Part shown: positions 1 to 12,899 of the stretch, one piece after another
How the letters are laid out: each line of letters begins with the position of its first letter
How positions within the stretch are numbered: position 1 is the stretch's first letter
NCBI GenBank assembly: GCA_015680685.1
Contig: MNCI01002923.1
Location: forward strand, 840,872 to 904,871
Source of the DNA: Gnetum montanum
Lineage: Eukaryota; Streptophyta; Gnetopsida; Gnetales; Gnetaceae
DNA: 64,000 nt
Reading direction: 5' to 3'
The notes under the pieces: model-generated
Told to the model about the DNA's origin: nothing
Databases searched by the model: none
Seen by the model: only the letters and a program-made list of their open reading frames with translations
Position numbers and translations under genes: made by a program

Positions 1-421
1 AAGTTAACATTCAAAATAGATCTATATGAAATGACACCATAAACATAGGCTAATACCATCATGGTTATTCATCACCATGGTGATGTTCAATGTTTAAACT
101 TAATAAATAGTTTATCTTAATCATTTTTTAATTAATATATAACTAGTTATTATATCTGTCCTTAAACATCATAATAGTTACTCTATACATATGTATACTC
201 TTAGGCATTCATGTGTAAGAATCATGAATAAATTATGAGATAAACAATAGGTCTTCAATTCATATCTTAGATAATGTCTCATATTAACTAAAGCTTAAAA
301 TATGATGCCAACATGATCTATGGCTTTTATTTAACATGTAGTATGTACATTGACTTATATCAATATAAAATGGTTATTATTTCCTTGGACCTTGTAGTTA
401 CATCAATTACAAAACTTAACA
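1..421 (+). repeat. Left LTR of element F (5' end cut off by the window)
   Basis: The first 421 bases align with 4489-4851, from the shared stretch CATTCAAAATAGATCTAT through to AAAACTTAA before the end. Comparison with the complete right copy, which starts at 4462, indicates that about 27 bases of this LTR lie outside the window. The copies differ by many substitutions and small indels, so the insertion is old. It ends in CA at 420-421. Confidence 0.75.
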
Positions 422-433
422 AGGTATTGGAAA
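422..433 (+). other. Degenerate primer-binding site of element F
   Basis: Immediately after the LTR is AGGTATTGGAAA. It matches 8 of 12 positions of the initiator-tRNA-Met primer site TGGTATCAGAGC used by most plant Ty1/copia elements. This supports a copia-type origin for F, but the match is weak. Confidence 0.4.
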
Positions 434-780
434 AAGGTTTAAGTTTATTCATATTGTCATTACTATAAGCATTACAAGATGAAAATGTAGGTAATAGTAA
501 TAAATGAAATAATATGTAGAAACTATAACATTTCATTTGTCATTTTAAAAATTGCAAGGAAATAATGTAAATCTTTAAGCACTTGAAAAATTAATGAATT
601 TTATTTTTACACATTTCAAAATTACACTAATATTTATCTAGATGTCTTGAGGTAAGTTCATAAACCTATTTTTATTCAAAATTTAAACATTTCTTGGAAA
701 ATTATGTGTTAATTAGGATTTTAGTCATATTATATAATTTCATGAAATATTTTGGATTGTCTTTGGTCTATTAGATCTCA

Positions 781-805
781 AATATATATATATATATATA
801 TATAT
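781..805. repeat. (AT)n microsatellite
   Basis: About 12 uninterrupted AT dinucleotides inside the internal region of element F. No gene is associated with it. Confidence 0.9.
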
Positions 806-925
806 TTGAGAAATCATAATTAGTGTGAGTAATTTAAAAAGTACATGACCTTTATTCATCTGTGTTTCTGGGTATAAGTTTCTAAAATCTTAATTTCAAA
901 GTTCATAGAACAAATGTTTGTCAAA

Positions 926-2623
926 ATGGTTCACAGTGGTAGAGGTAGAGGTCATTCGTAGAGTAAATGAAAAAGGAAGTGTAATTACAAGCTAACTACT
1001 CTTGGGACTTCTGAGCATATGATCTTAAAATCAATTACTATAGCCACCACTAGAACTATAGTCCAAAATTTATGATGGGTCTTCCCATGATGAGGGTTCA
1101 TCTTCCCCTATAACTAAAGGCCCAAAGAAGATGAAGATTCACTCAACCATGTCTATCAAGAAGTGGCAAATATGCCCTGAAGCTTTGATTTGTAGTTGAT
1201 AGAGGAAGAATATTCATGGTATTTGGCTCCTCAAATAAGTATCTAGTATTATTATTTAGTTGAAATTTGATCATGGAATTACTACATAAAGTTTTCTCTA
1301 CAAAGCTAACAAGATTAGGTCCACCCATTGCTAGAGTACGAATATCATAATTAAGGAAATAATAATCAATTTTATCTAAGATAATAGCCTTTCAAGTCTA
1401 TATTAAATATAAGAAGCATTTCATTTTGTGGCCTCTTATGGATATTCTTTATGTTATAGTAAAGGAAGCTAGTCTTATAGATTGGCTTTCCATTCTTAAA
1501 AAGGAGTTGCAAAATGATGTACTATCATAGTATTATACTTCATCCCCTTATTTCTTATAGGATTATATGATACCTACATTATCAAAGTATTTCATAAATC
1601 TAAGTTAGTGGTGGTGAACAATAAAAAAAATGTTAATTATCCAAATTATTTCTCAAGGCTTTCTCTAAAGAAGATCTTACTATTGCCAGGATTTCCTCCA
1701 TAAAATAGTTTGAAGGAGTACAAACAGAGGGGAGAGATATGCTTGAGAGTAATTACTTGTTGCTATCCATAGCAAGCATATACTTCACCACTTTAATTTT
1801 GAAAACTCAATTGCTCATTTTTAGTCAAACCATGAGTTTCTTTAAGAACTTAGTGGAGAAAAGACAAGTGGAATAAACATTATTCAATGAGGCTAGATGG
1901 AAAGACATCAAAGGCATTGATGAAGATAATTTTAAAGCAACAATCAAGGATAAGGTTAATAATTTATTTTATTTAATGATTTTGAATTACATCATAATAG
2001 GTTACTAAGTTAAGGCTAGAGCCTTTAGAATGTTGATGTATGAAGATAAATGAGCCTTCAATGATGCTCTAGTACAATCTGAAGCTTTAAATAAATATTT
2101 AAAGAAAGCATATAAAGATAAGTTATAATATTCTAGAGCATTTAAAAAGTATTATATGAAGGTGAATAAGGCTTTAAAAACTACTCATGCTCATGGAAAG
2201 GAGCTATTAATGCCTAAAATAAGAAAAAAACATCGCAGAATCTAGCATAGATCTTTAACTAGCTAATAGAGTTTCAAAGTTGATGATAGGAATAGTAAAG
2301 TTTGGAACTAATAAGAATATTTAGAAAGAATGCAAGATTTGGAGAAACATCAAAAGGAAATAGCACAACTAATAATGTAGAAATCTACTATGAAAAAAAC
2401 TTCACATGAGAAGAGAAAATAACATGGTGTCATGATGGCAAAAATACAAGAACATGTCATTATTGATGAATTCATTACTCACTATAAAGAGGTATTAAAG
2501 TCATTGGTTAATTTATATCATGAATTTCATATCATTTCCACTCTAATTCAAACATCACTTCAAATTATAGTTAATGATGTTTGTGAAAAAGTCCTGAAGA
2601 AAACTAGCATCATTGTTAAGTGA
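926..2623 (+). pseudogene. Degenerate internal coding region of element F, unidentified
   Basis: Reading from an ATG at 926, a short Arg/Gly-rich start (MVHSGRGRGH) is followed by many stops. Partial reading windows rich in Lys, Glu and Leu occur at about 2080-2230 and 2320-2623, the last being 63 residues open. This composition suggests coiled-coil segments. No retroviral protease, RT or integrase motif is visible, so F looks non-autonomous or carries an extra element-specific gene. The family is not recognised. The loose architecture (unknown region, then coiled coil) resembles the degenerate frame at 61785-64000, but I could not align them. Confidence 0.3.
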
Positions 2624-3119
2624 AAAGCCAACTTTCAAGTCTATGGTAATGAATACATTTCCTAAATTTAAGGGAGAATCGTCATCTAGCATGTTACAAA
2701 TTTTGATGAATGTGGATATAGATTCATTTTCCAATGTTAGATTAAACTAGTTTTATGATTTTTTATTTGTATTTCATTATGTGAACATCTACATGCCTAA
2801 TAGTGAAGTTTTAATTTTTTTCCATTACAAGGTCATTTCTTTCTTAAATGATTTGTAATGTATGTTTATGTTATAATATATTTTGAAAGAGATAATGCCC
2901 TTAATATCTCTAGCTATTCTTTTTATCATTTTAGAAGAACTTTAAAATCAAAATATTTTATAGCATACGTTATTCTAAGGAAGAAGATTCCCACCATCAT
3001 TATTATATTTTCTATTCCACTTTATTAATTAAGAATGATATTACTTTCTAAAACCAAATAGTTTTTACTTAAATGATTTTTATAATAAATTCTAATTAAG
3101 TATGTTACTGCACAACTAT

Positions 3120-4370
3120 TGGCAATGAACCTAATTATTGATTCTAGTTGTGATATTGTTCATAATATGAAGCTCTAAAAGAGATCCATAAAATAGTGTC
3201 TCAAGTTTGAATCAATAGTATTAGAAAATTAGTTTGGATCTATGCCTAAAAGATCTACTATAAAGGATAATTTCTTGATATAACAATTGATGAAGGAATT
3301 TAAAAAACATAGAAAAAATATACATATGTTCTTTATTGACTTGGAAAGCATATGAAAAAGTTCCTAGAGATATTATTTAGTGATCATTTCATAGGAAAAA
3401 CATCCTTGATAAATATATTAAAGTAATTAAAGACATCTATGAAGGAGCTACCAATAAAATTAGAATAGCTTGTGTAACAACATATGATTTTCTAGTGATA
3501 GTAGGTCTACATTAAGGATCCTCACTTAGCCTATACTTATATGCTATTATTATGAATGAATTAACAAAGAATATATACGATGAAATCCTTTGGTGTATGT
3601 AATTTATAAATAATATTATATTGGTGGATACAACTCGAGAAAATATTACTTCTAAAATGGAGAAGTGAAGATATGCTCTAGAATCAAAAGACTTCAAAAT
3701 TATTAGACGTAAGACAAAATATATGGAATTCAATTTTTATAATAACATAAAGAGTGGTGAAATAGAATTAACAATTCCAAATCAAAGGTCCCTCATTACA
3801 AATAGTTCCACTACCTAAGATCAATCCTCCAATTAGATGGTGAAATTGATACAAATATAAGAATTAGACTTGAGGCAAGATGGTCAAAATAGAGATAAGT
3901 TATTAGTGTTCTATATTATAAAAGAATACTAATCAAATTGAAGGAAAAATTTTATAGGATACTAATCAAGCCTACTATCTTATATGGTGTTGAATGTTGG
4001 ACAACACAAAAGACACTTGGAAAATAAATCAGTGGTGGAAATACAAATGATTAGATGGATGTTGAATATTACCAAAAGAGATAAACTACATAATACAAAC
4101 ATTAAAGGAAGAATTAGAGTGGTTTCAATTTTAGCTTAGATGGTTTGCACATGTGTAAAAAGGATTAGACAATCAGCCTATAATAAAAGTTTCTACATCA
4201 CTATTCCAAGAAAGCCATCAAAAGGAAGACCAAAAAAGATATGGAGAAAAAGTTGAAGATGATTTGAAGAAACTGCAAATGAAAAAATATGATAAAAAAG
4301 AACTCATGTAGTTGACTCCATATTGTTTGTACAAGGCTAAGACAATGATGATGATGAGTTGTAATATTGT
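3120..4370 (+). pseudogene. LINE (non-LTR) reverse transcriptase remnant
   Basis: Conceptual translation gives a run of plant LINE RT landmarks in the right order. NQFGSMPKRST is at about 3220, followed by FFIDLEKAYEKVPRE at about 3330, GSSLSLYLYAIIM (the G-S-x-L-S box) at about 3520 and CM-F-NNI at the catalytic box. The usual ADD at that box is replaced. Then come KFYR, ILYGVECWTTQK and, near 4200, the C-terminal RKPSKGRPKKIWRK. Frameshifts and stops are frequent, so it is dead. It reads on the + strand and ends near a short G/A/T-rich tail (about 4330-4370) just before the polypurine tract of element F. It therefore most likely inserted into F, although its 5' end is not resolved. Only the RT and tail regions are recognised; an endonuclease domain is not seen. 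Confidence 0.8.
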
Positions 4371-4446
4371 GAAAAAATTTTAAGTGATTGTATTTTTTTT
4401 AATAATTTTTAATTGCAAAGTAAAATAGATTTAATTTTTAAATATT

Positions 4447-4461
4447 AAGTTTGAAGGATAG
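4447..4461 (+). other. Polypurine tract of element F
   Basis: The purine-rich AAGTTTGAAGGATAG lies directly before the TGTTAAAG start of the right LTR. This is the position and composition expected of the plus-strand primer of a copia-type element. Confidence 0.55.
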
Positions 4462-4851
4462 TGTTAAAGATTTGATAATTTTTATCAAACTCAACATTCA
4501 AAATAGATCTATTTGAAGTAACACTATGAACTTATGTTGATATCATCATGGTAATGTTCAATGTTAAACTTAATAAATAGTTTATCTTAATCATTGGTTA
4601 AATAATTCATGAATAGTTGTTGCATCTTTTCTTAAACATCACAATAATTACTCTAGACCTATATATACTCTTGAGCATTCATATACAAGAATCATGAATA
4701 ACTTGTGAGATAGTTAATAGCTATTCAACTCATACTATGGTATTAACATGATCTACATTATTAATTAAACATGTTATGTGTATGCTGAATTAACATAAAT
4801 AAGTTATTATTTCTTTAGACATTGGGGTCACATTGATCACAAAACTTAATA
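4462..4851 (+). repeat. Right LTR of element F
   Basis: This 390-bp LTR begins TGTTAAAG and ends ACTTAATA, where the left copy ends ACTTAACA. It repeats window bases 1-421. A purine-rich tract precedes it. The target duplication cannot be checked because the left border lies outside the window. Confidence 0.75.
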
Positions 4852-4859
4852 GATGTATG

Positions 4860-5740
4860 TTTATCAACTTGTTAATAATGGTTTGCATCTTGAGTTTAAT
4901 AAGAATTGTAATGAAAATTATTATTGCTAAGTAGGCTATGGCAATAAAGTTCTTTATTATGAGATATCTTGTAGTAAAAAGTTTAAATTAACTAGTCACC
5001 ATGTTGAAAATCGTATATGTTCACTAATTAAGATGAAATGTTAAAATGGCATCTTGCACTAGGACATGTAAATGTTAAGACATTGAGAACATTACATCAA
5101 TTTAATCAAGAAATTTTAAAATTTGATGAATGTCATGAATTTGAATGTGAATGTAAAAAAATTGGAAAGATACACCATTTAACACCATTTAACATTTCTT
5201 AAACACTATGAAATTAAATTCTTTTATCCATTGGAGTTAGTTCATACAAATATTTATGAGCTTTTTTCACCTCAAGGAATAAGAAATGAAAAATATTTTG
5301 TTATATTGATTTATGATTTTAATTGAATGACATGGTTTTATGGCTTAGTACAAAAGTTATAAGTGTTAAAATAGTTTAAACATTTTAAAATGAAAAATAA
5401 AAATGAAAAGAACTCAAAGTTAAAAATCTTGAGGTTTGATGAGAAGAAGGAATATACTTCATATGATTTTAAGTACTTATTATAATACACATGGGATAAA
5501 GCAAGAATTCATAGTACCTTATACCACATGAAAAATGGTAGTATAGAAAGAAAAAATAGGAATATAATATTAAGAAATAATAAAATATTTAGAAAAATAT
5601 TCTTTCTTAGCCCTTATCAATTAAGTTTTAACTCCATCATGACTATGTTCAATGGTGGGAATTTTGAAAATAAATATGGATCAAGAAATATTTTAGATGA
5701 TTTAATTAATATTAAAAGGTTCTTGAAATGAATTTATATG
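4860..5740 (+). pseudogene. Ty1/copia GAG-pre-integrase and integrase remnant
   Basis: Translation shows the copia pre-integrase signature WHLALGHVN at about 5048. It is followed by a Cys-rich stretch, then PLELVHTNIY and SPQGIRNEKYFV at about 5230-5300 (integrase core start), then LRFDEKKEYTS and a decayed RKNR at about 5440-5560. The usual LRSDRGGEF and NGVVERKNR motifs are recognisable but mutated, and several stops and shifts interrupt the frame. It sits immediately right of element F's LTR, so F may have inserted into this copia element or both may be pieces of one rearranged copy. No RT or RNase H was found, so it is truncated. Confidence 0.7.
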
Positions 5741-5839
5741 TTTAATAATAACTAGAATATAGTTTATTGGACATCACTGAATTCTAAATTACAAGGCATC
5801 ACATTTATACATGAAATGGATAAGGTAAGATCTCTTCCA

Positions 5840-6945
5840 TAATGTTTGAATTTTGTTCTTTAAGGTACATCGTTGGGATTGTAGTAGAGTACTATATCTC
5901 TTGGATTTAATTTAAGATTCCTATTTTTATTGTGATGTCATTACTTGGAATAGAACTTATAGATCTTGTTTTCAGTAAGAGCAACCATCCTATTCTTATC
6001 TAGCAAATTTATACTCATCAAATGTTCTTTCTATGCTAGGTAAAGATCAAGATTAACCTTTGATATAGTAGCCAACATTTTCAATTTATCTTTTATATGT
6101 AGCTTTAATAGCTTTTCATACACAAGATCATAGAAAGTATGTCCTATGAAAAGTAAATCCACTAATAAGGTTTCTAAAACTTGGATATTAGACCATCATA
6201 TTGCTGGCATCATTTATGTGTGCATCCTGGAACATGACGGATCAAAAATTTCCCATCATAAGGATCTTAATGATTGATTCTTTTCTATGTAATTCCCACT
6301 ACAAAATCATGCATAAGCATCTTGTAGGACCCTTAGTTCTCTTTGGAAACATACCATCAAACTAGAAAATCAACACTAATTTTATAAATATTACCATCAA
6401 TCTCCACATACTATTTATCTTTATGCGAAAATCTCTAAGTATTCTTTTGGATATAATTAATAGGAATCCTCTGATTAGTTAAGTAAATATATTTGTTAGT
6501 GAACCAAAGTAGTTGCTAAAAAGGAAGCCTATATTATTTTGGTAGAAAAATGCTCATTTAGAAATTTATTTGATACTATAAATTCATCTAATTTTTTGGT
6601 TTCATTAGAATACAAATAATTGATCTATAACAACATTCTTAGACACCTACTTATCAATCATTGTCATGTTAAATTCTTACAAGATCACTACTCACCTAAT
6701 AATCTCGAGGTTAATAATGGACATATTCATCTAGAAGTATATAGTACTATGATATATACACATAAATATTATATTTCAAGCATATAGTTCTCGTTCTCTT
6801 ATGTGTATAATATCATCATTAACTCTTTTTTAATAGTGGTAGTTCAACTATGCATCACTAATGCTTCTACTAGTGTAATGTGTTAGGTCTACATCATGGA
6901 ATAAGGTCCCTATCTTCTACATACATCTAAAATCCCAACTCTCTA
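5840..6945 (-). pseudogene. Gypsy pol remnant G (RNase H to integrase, reverse strand)
   Basis: On the reverse strand this stretch follows element B's pol (27830-29330) in the same order but is shorter. At 6800-6930 is the RNase H motif corresponding to the B/A1 'NYTTTKKDLM' segment. At 6200-6340 is the zinc-finger part of integrase, matching B at about 28680-28760. At 5850-6000 is the integrase C-terminal part matching B at about 27840-28000. The distance between landmarks is shorter than in B, so the integrase core is partly deleted. There are no LTRs, so it is a truncated fragment of the family formed by A1, A2, B and C. Confidence 0.65.
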
Positions 6946-7539
6946 ATTAGCCTTTTTTCTTACCACTTATGAGACCATGAGTGATGACAACGATCATGGT
7001 AAATTTTTACTAAGACCACTAGTTAATGTTAGCTTATGATATTTGATCATGAATCATGGTTCTGCAAAAAAAGAACAAAAATAAAAACTAATAAAAAGGA
7101 AAGAGCTCTCTTGGATTCTACATTTCAATTCCCTTAAGATGCAATGATCTTAAAATAATTCACAATTAAACAAGAAAGGAATAACGAAATTTATTCTTGC
7201 TCAAAAGAAAAAGATGCAATGCACAAATGAAAGTCAAACACTTCTAATGGTAGAAAATTAATTAATCAAATCCTCACTCAACTCAGATTAAAGATGAAAA
7301 GCCATACAAGAATGACTTCCTTACTTTCACTCACATAGTTTTCAAAGATGATTTACAAAAGAGTGCTCAAGATAAGCACAACTCTCCCTCTTAAAACACT
7401 CTAATGATCTTTGGACTTCCTCTCTAAATTCATGTGTGTTAAGCCTTATCCTTGATGTCAATTTATAAAAAAATTTTGATGAATTTTCATCTTCCCCAAA
7501 TACTACAAATTCAAATTTATGTCTATTGAAATTTACCTT
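6946..7539. other. Unassigned AT-rich interval
   Basis: About 600 bp between gypsy fragment G and the left LTR of element A1. The longest open stretch (86 codons, reverse strand, 7342-7602) has no recognisable motif and runs into LTR sequence. I see no gene or repeat structure that I can support. Confidence 0.5.
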
Positions 7540-8414
7540 GGAAATCACTTTGTTTATCACATGCCCATTGACATAGCCCTGTTGATATATCCCAATTGAC
7601 ACATCCTATGATTCATGGACACAGGTAGATTGATTATAACAAAATTGTTACCAATATAAATATGCACACATCTCACATTTATGATACCTTTTGATCATAA
7701 CCTTAGCAAAATTCTTATAGTTTCTTCCTTCAAAAGTTAGAATATTTTTCCTATGAGTGCCGAGAGTGTGGATTTAAGAGATTGTAAAGAATTTTATTCA
7801 AGTGTATATGTACCTAAACACATTTTCATGGATGAAAATAAAATCAAGATTTCCTTTATCTATTGTGGCACTTAGACTAGCATAATTCTACTTTTCAACA
7901 ATTTACTTTACATGCAATTTACATTCTTGTTCTTAAGTAATTAATATTACTACTCATAAGCAACATAAGTACAACCACTTCAAGCATGATATATTAATAC
8001 TTGGTAATTCCAGTAGTTAATACTTGGTGTGCCTAGTAGTATATACTTTGTAATCCAACAACATTAATATAGATTCAAGATGTGTACGGTAAGTGAGAAT
8101 AGATACACTACATTAGGATAGTTAGATAATGAATTAATTAGTTATTTAATTAATTTAAATTATTAAATATTTAGTCATTCATAGGAGAAAAATAATAAAA
8201 AGTACAAAAATGTATATCTTATGTCTTAACCACACTTAACTATACACATAGATTAACACAAGTGTAAATTAGGAAGATAATGACTTACAACTATATAATA
8301 TACCATTCAAGAATATCAGCCACTTAGGTAAATAACTCCATAGAATTCAACTGGATCATATGTAAATACTTATGATTCATATGGTTGGGCATAGGGACTA
8401 CCCATCACTCATCA
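7540..8414 (+). repeat. 5' LTR of element A1
   Basis: From the TATA-like TATAAATA at about 7655 to its end at ATCA (8411-8414), this block aligns with the A2 LTRs at 14433-15294 and 23641-24518. Shared landmarks include 'AAAGTTAGAATATTT', the A/T-rich U5 and the terminal CATATGGTTGGGCATAGGG segment. The left border is estimated from LTR length because the first 100 bases are too diverged to fix. Confidence 0.65.
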
Positions 8415-8434
8415 TTGATGTTGTCTTCAAGAAC
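8415..8434 (+). other. Decayed primer-binding site of A1
   Basis: TTGATGTTGTCTTCAAGAAC follows the LTR in the position where better preserved relatives have a tRNA-Asp primer site (TTGGCACCGTTGCCAGGGAC in element C). Only scattered bases match. Confidence 0.4.
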
Positions 8435-8558
8435 TTAGTTTAGTTAAGTACACTAAGTATTGATAAATAATGAATCCATATAAAATCATTGTAACCTTCA
8501 AACAAAATAATAATAAAAATAAAATTATATCAAGGTACACTTAATACATGTTACTAAG

Positions 8559-10990
8559 ATGGCTTCTTCTCACAGGAATGAATTTCCACTGCATGTCAAT
8601 GACTCCAATTAATAGTAATATAAGACTCAAATAACTACCAATGAAAAGCATTTGTAGCTAGAAGTTTTCTATATACATCTAGATCCCTACTATCTAGATT
8701 TCACCATCATTTTTCATCAAGATGAATAATTACACTAGAGGGATATGGAGGATAACATTTTGTAACCTCTTGATCAGTCTATTCCTACCATGCTCATGGC
8801 CAATCTCAAAAAGCTAGGAATTGAGTCATCAAGGCTAGAATATGAGGTAATAGACCATACCTTAGGACTATCATCCCTCAAAAGCATAACTTAGAAAGGA
8901 TCAACACATGAAGCCTCCAAGGGAAAAATGATCCTAACACCATTATTCCTAGAATTATAGAAAGAGGTCCTTGATTTCTTCTTAGGGTTGTCTCAGTATA
9001 CTAATTCTCCTCTTTTTTGAGGATGATATCGTTCACCAACTCTTGAAATCAACCTTGGAGAACAAAAAAGGTAAGAAAAGGATAGAATCTCAAGCCCAAA
9101 AAATATCAAAGAACATATCTCCTAGTTTTTCATCCAAGGAAAAGAAGAAAGAAAAATACAAGAATAAAGAATAAGCAAAGGACCATAGAAGGAAGACTTG
9201 TAAACACCATTCTCCTAGTTCTCCACCTTTACCATCCTCCTCATCATCACAATCTAATAGGAGGATCCATGACTGAGAAAAAAGGAGTGATCAGGATTGA
9301 GATAGGTATGATAGGAAATTCCATCGTGATGATAGGAATTAGAATCATAGATAAACATGAGAGAAAATGGAGCATCAATAGGAGAGGAGGCATTGGAGGT
9401 CTTACCAGAGGAGGAATGACCATGATAGGGGCCACCATGAATGTAATGACTATGATGAACCATTACTTACTACCATAAACATGCTTAATATTTCAAGAGA
9501 AGTTCAAATTTCCACTAGGAATTATAAGGATAGCAAGATTAAAAGGCTTGATATGAATAATATTCCTAAATTTGAAGGAGGATACAATGTTAATCCTTAG
9601 CATCATTTACAAGGCTTCCATGATGCTTATATCTTACAAAACATTGATAATGAGTGGCATAAGCTTAAATTAGTCCTAATTACACTCATCAAGAAAGTTA
9701 AAAGCTTGTACCAGTCCTTGGAACTAGAATCCATTTGTAGATGAAGTACAATTCTAGAGTTGTTCAATGACAAGTACCAAACATACTCTAGACTATCTAA
9801 TCTAAGGAAACAAATCTAAGAATGGAAGTAAGGTAATCATGAATCCTTGGATGTATCCTTAGAAAGGTATTACATTCATGCCTAGGCCATGGATTTTTTC
9901 AAAGGAAGCAACTTTACCACATTATAGATGGGCTCTAAAACAAGACCAAGAAATTATTAGGATCTATTCCCAATAAAGACTTTCTAAAATGAGAGTCCAT
10001 CAAATCTAAAGGCTAATTTATTGAGTTGTAAAAGAAGAAGGAGAGCTAAAAAATGGAAAAGAGCAAGGGAATATAACAAGAACATCTCCATTCATAAAAG
10101 GGAAGTGTGTTTTTGTGCTTCAGAAGAGGAAGCACTACTAGATGAATTGATGCAAGGAAAAAGCTTACTGATCCAGAAATCTATGACTAAAATATTAGCT
10201 AAGGTGGATAAAATGTGGGACTTCTTAGATGAGAAGTTTCAAATTACTCTTAAAATTATGAAGGAGAGATAGAGTAGGGAAGTAGAGATAAAGACAAAAG
10301 GAGAAAGAAAGATACAAGTAGGTATTACTATAAAAAAAGAAAAAGAAAAGGCTATAGTAATGGATGAGGTTGCAAGTTTAGAAATAGATGAATAAAAATG
10401 TAAAATTTACCAATACAAACATTCTAAGGGATGTTGTCCCATAGTGTCACATCTACAAGAATCTATGGTTTACACATTAAATCCAAAATTGTCAAGAAAA
10501 TAGTCACCCAAGAGATTGCATTATTCACAAAGAAATTATAAATAGTAGTTCCATCCAACATAGTATTATCCAAGTGAAGCACCACCTAACCCTTAGGAGT
10601 AGTACCAGTAATGGAAAAACCCATAGTTGTGGGGGATTCTACTACCATAGAGCAATATCCTTACTGACAGCTAGATACTTATGGATATTACATCTAACAA
10701 CCTATTTCTTCTTATAAATTTTCTAACCACACTCCCTTCTCTCATAATTAATACTCTCTAGAATATGATAGAACACCCACTCTATGAACTAATTTTCTAT
10801 CCACTTATCCTCAAATGTATCCACCAACTCACCCTACACCTTCTAACACCACTCCCTTACCACCTACACCACATATGCAAGAGGAAATTCCACCACAACC
10901 ATAGCCACAAGAGCCCAGAAGGATAGTAAACTTATAGTGAAATGACCATATGAGTGGCTCTAAACATAAGCTTAGAAAGAGGACTTTCTA
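8559..10990 (+). pseudogene. gag of element A1 (decayed)
   Basis: The start is the ATG at 8559 (MASSHRNEFP). It aligns with the MSSSHRSDSL and MSSSSHKSTSL starts of elements B and C. A basic, Arg/Gly-rich stretch lies at about 9240-9480. The conserved gag core, INNIPKFEGGY-like followed by HHLQGFHDAY and ENIDNEWHKLKL, is at about 9550-9670. The C-terminal Cys/His motif CKIYQYKHPKGCCPIVSH is at about 10400-10450. After it comes a Pro/Gln/Tyr-rich tail. Multiple stops and shifts break the frame. Gag forms the particle that packages the element RNA in the cytoplasm. It reads into the protease region without a clear boundary. Confidence 0.7.
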
Positions 10991-11029
10991 TAGGATAAAC
11001 AATCCATAAAAGCCCTCATAGACATCCAT

Positions 11030-11590
11030 GGCTACTAACCCTACATCAACTACTTCTAAAATTTTCCTTGAACCTTCTTCAAACAAAAATTCCTCTAATG
11101 TTCATACCATCATGTTGACCCATGTAGTCATAAATTAGATCAAAATAGGCTACCTTCCCAGGAAACGATCTAATCCTAGGAGTTCTCTAATCTATTCTCA
11201 AATTGTAGGAAATGATCCATGCAAAGATATACTAGATTTAGGTTCTAGGATAAAATTAATATTTTAAGAGATATATAAGATCTAGAACATTCCTCTACTT
11301 AAGAAATGTAACATTAGATTGAAGCTTGTAGATTAGTCCATCTCTATTCCTTTGGGGTTGGTGGAGGACATCACTACCACCATTTGTGGTTTGTCATATT
11401 TGGTAAATTTTCTAGTGATCCAAATGGATAATTATAAGGGGAACTTTCTTATTATCATGGAAATGGCTTGGCTTAGTACAATTGAGGCCAAGATGAGGAT
11501 CAAATACCTTTCCTTGGAAAGCTCAAAGAAGAACAAATTCAAGAAGCTAAAGAGAAAGTAAGCTCCATGCATTACATATAGTGACACACG
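11030..11590 (+). pseudogene. Aspartic protease of element A1 (decayed)
   Basis: The retropepsin active-site region reads ILDLGSRIKLI at about 11230, where A2 has ALLNSGSSVNLI and a working enzyme would have D-S/T-G. The flap and core follow as IPLGLVEDITTTICG (11350-11395) and an open 69-codon stretch to 11561 ending SSKKNKFKKLKRK. The same order occurs in A2, B and C. The family cleaves the gag-pol precursor. The altered active site and stops indicate loss of function. Confidence 0.65.
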
Positions 11591-11859
11591 ATGTTATTAA
11601 ATGAAAAGGATATAGGTTATGAAGAGTACATCCATTAAAACATGAAATAAGTGTGCCAAGGTGTCAAATTCTCAAAGGTTCCTATAAGTAGAAGTCATAA
11701 GAAAAGAAGGTACCCAGTGGCTGACCTCAAAAAATAACACTAAATAAATAATATGCATGGAACTAGTGAAGCTCCTCACAAGTGTCTACATAGATAATAT
11801 GAATGGAATGGAGCAAATTCATCATCAAATCTTTCATAAAAACATAAATAGGGATTAGG

Positions 11860-12870
11860 GATAGTTGAAAATCCATAATTATTTTAACAAAGAGTCCCTT
11901 GAACTTATGGCTTTATTGACAATGTTAGAATATGCTTTTATTGACAATGGAAAGCTAGTAATTATTAATGTCAATCTCCATCAAGAATAGAAAAATAAGA
12001 TACTATGAGTAGTCAAAAAATGGCCAATAGCCTTTTCATAGCTATATTATGAGTTGATAGGAATAGATTTGTGGATATGCCATAATTGCATCTATATAGA
12101 CTCCTCCATCAAACCAAGGAGGCAATTATAGAGAAGATTAAATCTTAAGCTTAAGAAAGTTGTTAAAGATGAAGTAGAATAACTTCTTAAGGCTAGATTC
12201 ATCTATCCTATAGTAGATAATGAATGGGTGAGCCCACTTTTGATCATGTCAAAGATAGAATAAAAGTGGAAAGTTTGTATAGACTTCAAGCTATTGAATA
12301 TGACAACATTTAAAGATCACTTTCCATTGTCATTTGTGAACTAGGTCCTAGATACAATTGCAAGGCATAACTACTACATTTTTCTAGATGGTTATAGTGA
12401 TTATAACCACATCCAGATAGTAATAGAAGATTAATCCAAGACAACTTTCACAAGTCCCTAGGAGAATTTTGCATATAAGAAGATGTCCTTTAACCTTTGA
12501 AATGCCCCTACAACTTTCCAATGCCTAGTACTTAGCATTTTTTAGCGACATATCTATAGTGGTATGGAGGTTTTCATGCATTACATTTCCACCTATGATA
12601 CCAACTTTGAATAAGCCTTGGATCATCTAGAGCAAGTGATGAATCATCACGTGGAGACAAACTTACAACTTACAACTTAGTCTTGGGGCACTAAATTTTA
12701 GAAAAAAGGATAGAGGTGGATCCAAAAAAAAGTATGGGTAATCTACGAAATCACTAGAAAACCTCAAACTATGAAAGATGGAAGGTCATTCCTTGGTCAC
12801 ACAATTTTTATAGGCACTTCATCAAGAACTTTTTCAAAATTATCAAATCATTGGTGAAGCTCACAAAAAA
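11860..12870 (+). pseudogene. Reverse transcriptase of element A1 (decayed)
   Basis: A linker typical of Athila-type pol (ALLTMLEYAFIDNGK) leads into RT. Motifs in order are LNLKLKKVVKDEVE, then FIYPIVDNEWVSPL, WKVCIDFKLLNMTTFKDHFPL (about 12260-12320), IFLDGYSDYNHI (about 12380) and NAPTTFQC (about 12500). The catalytic FMDD box of A2 reads FMHY here (about 12575), so both catalytic aspartates are gone. Stops are frequent. Confidence 0.75.
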
Positions 12871-12899
12871 AGATGCATCTTTCAATTAGACTAAGAAAT

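Noticed and set aside
9247-9478. Several 60-70 codon frames on both strands, one Arg/Gly-rich, one Pro/Leu-rich
   Set aside because: They overlap the low-complexity basic part of A1's gag; only the gag reading has support from relatives.
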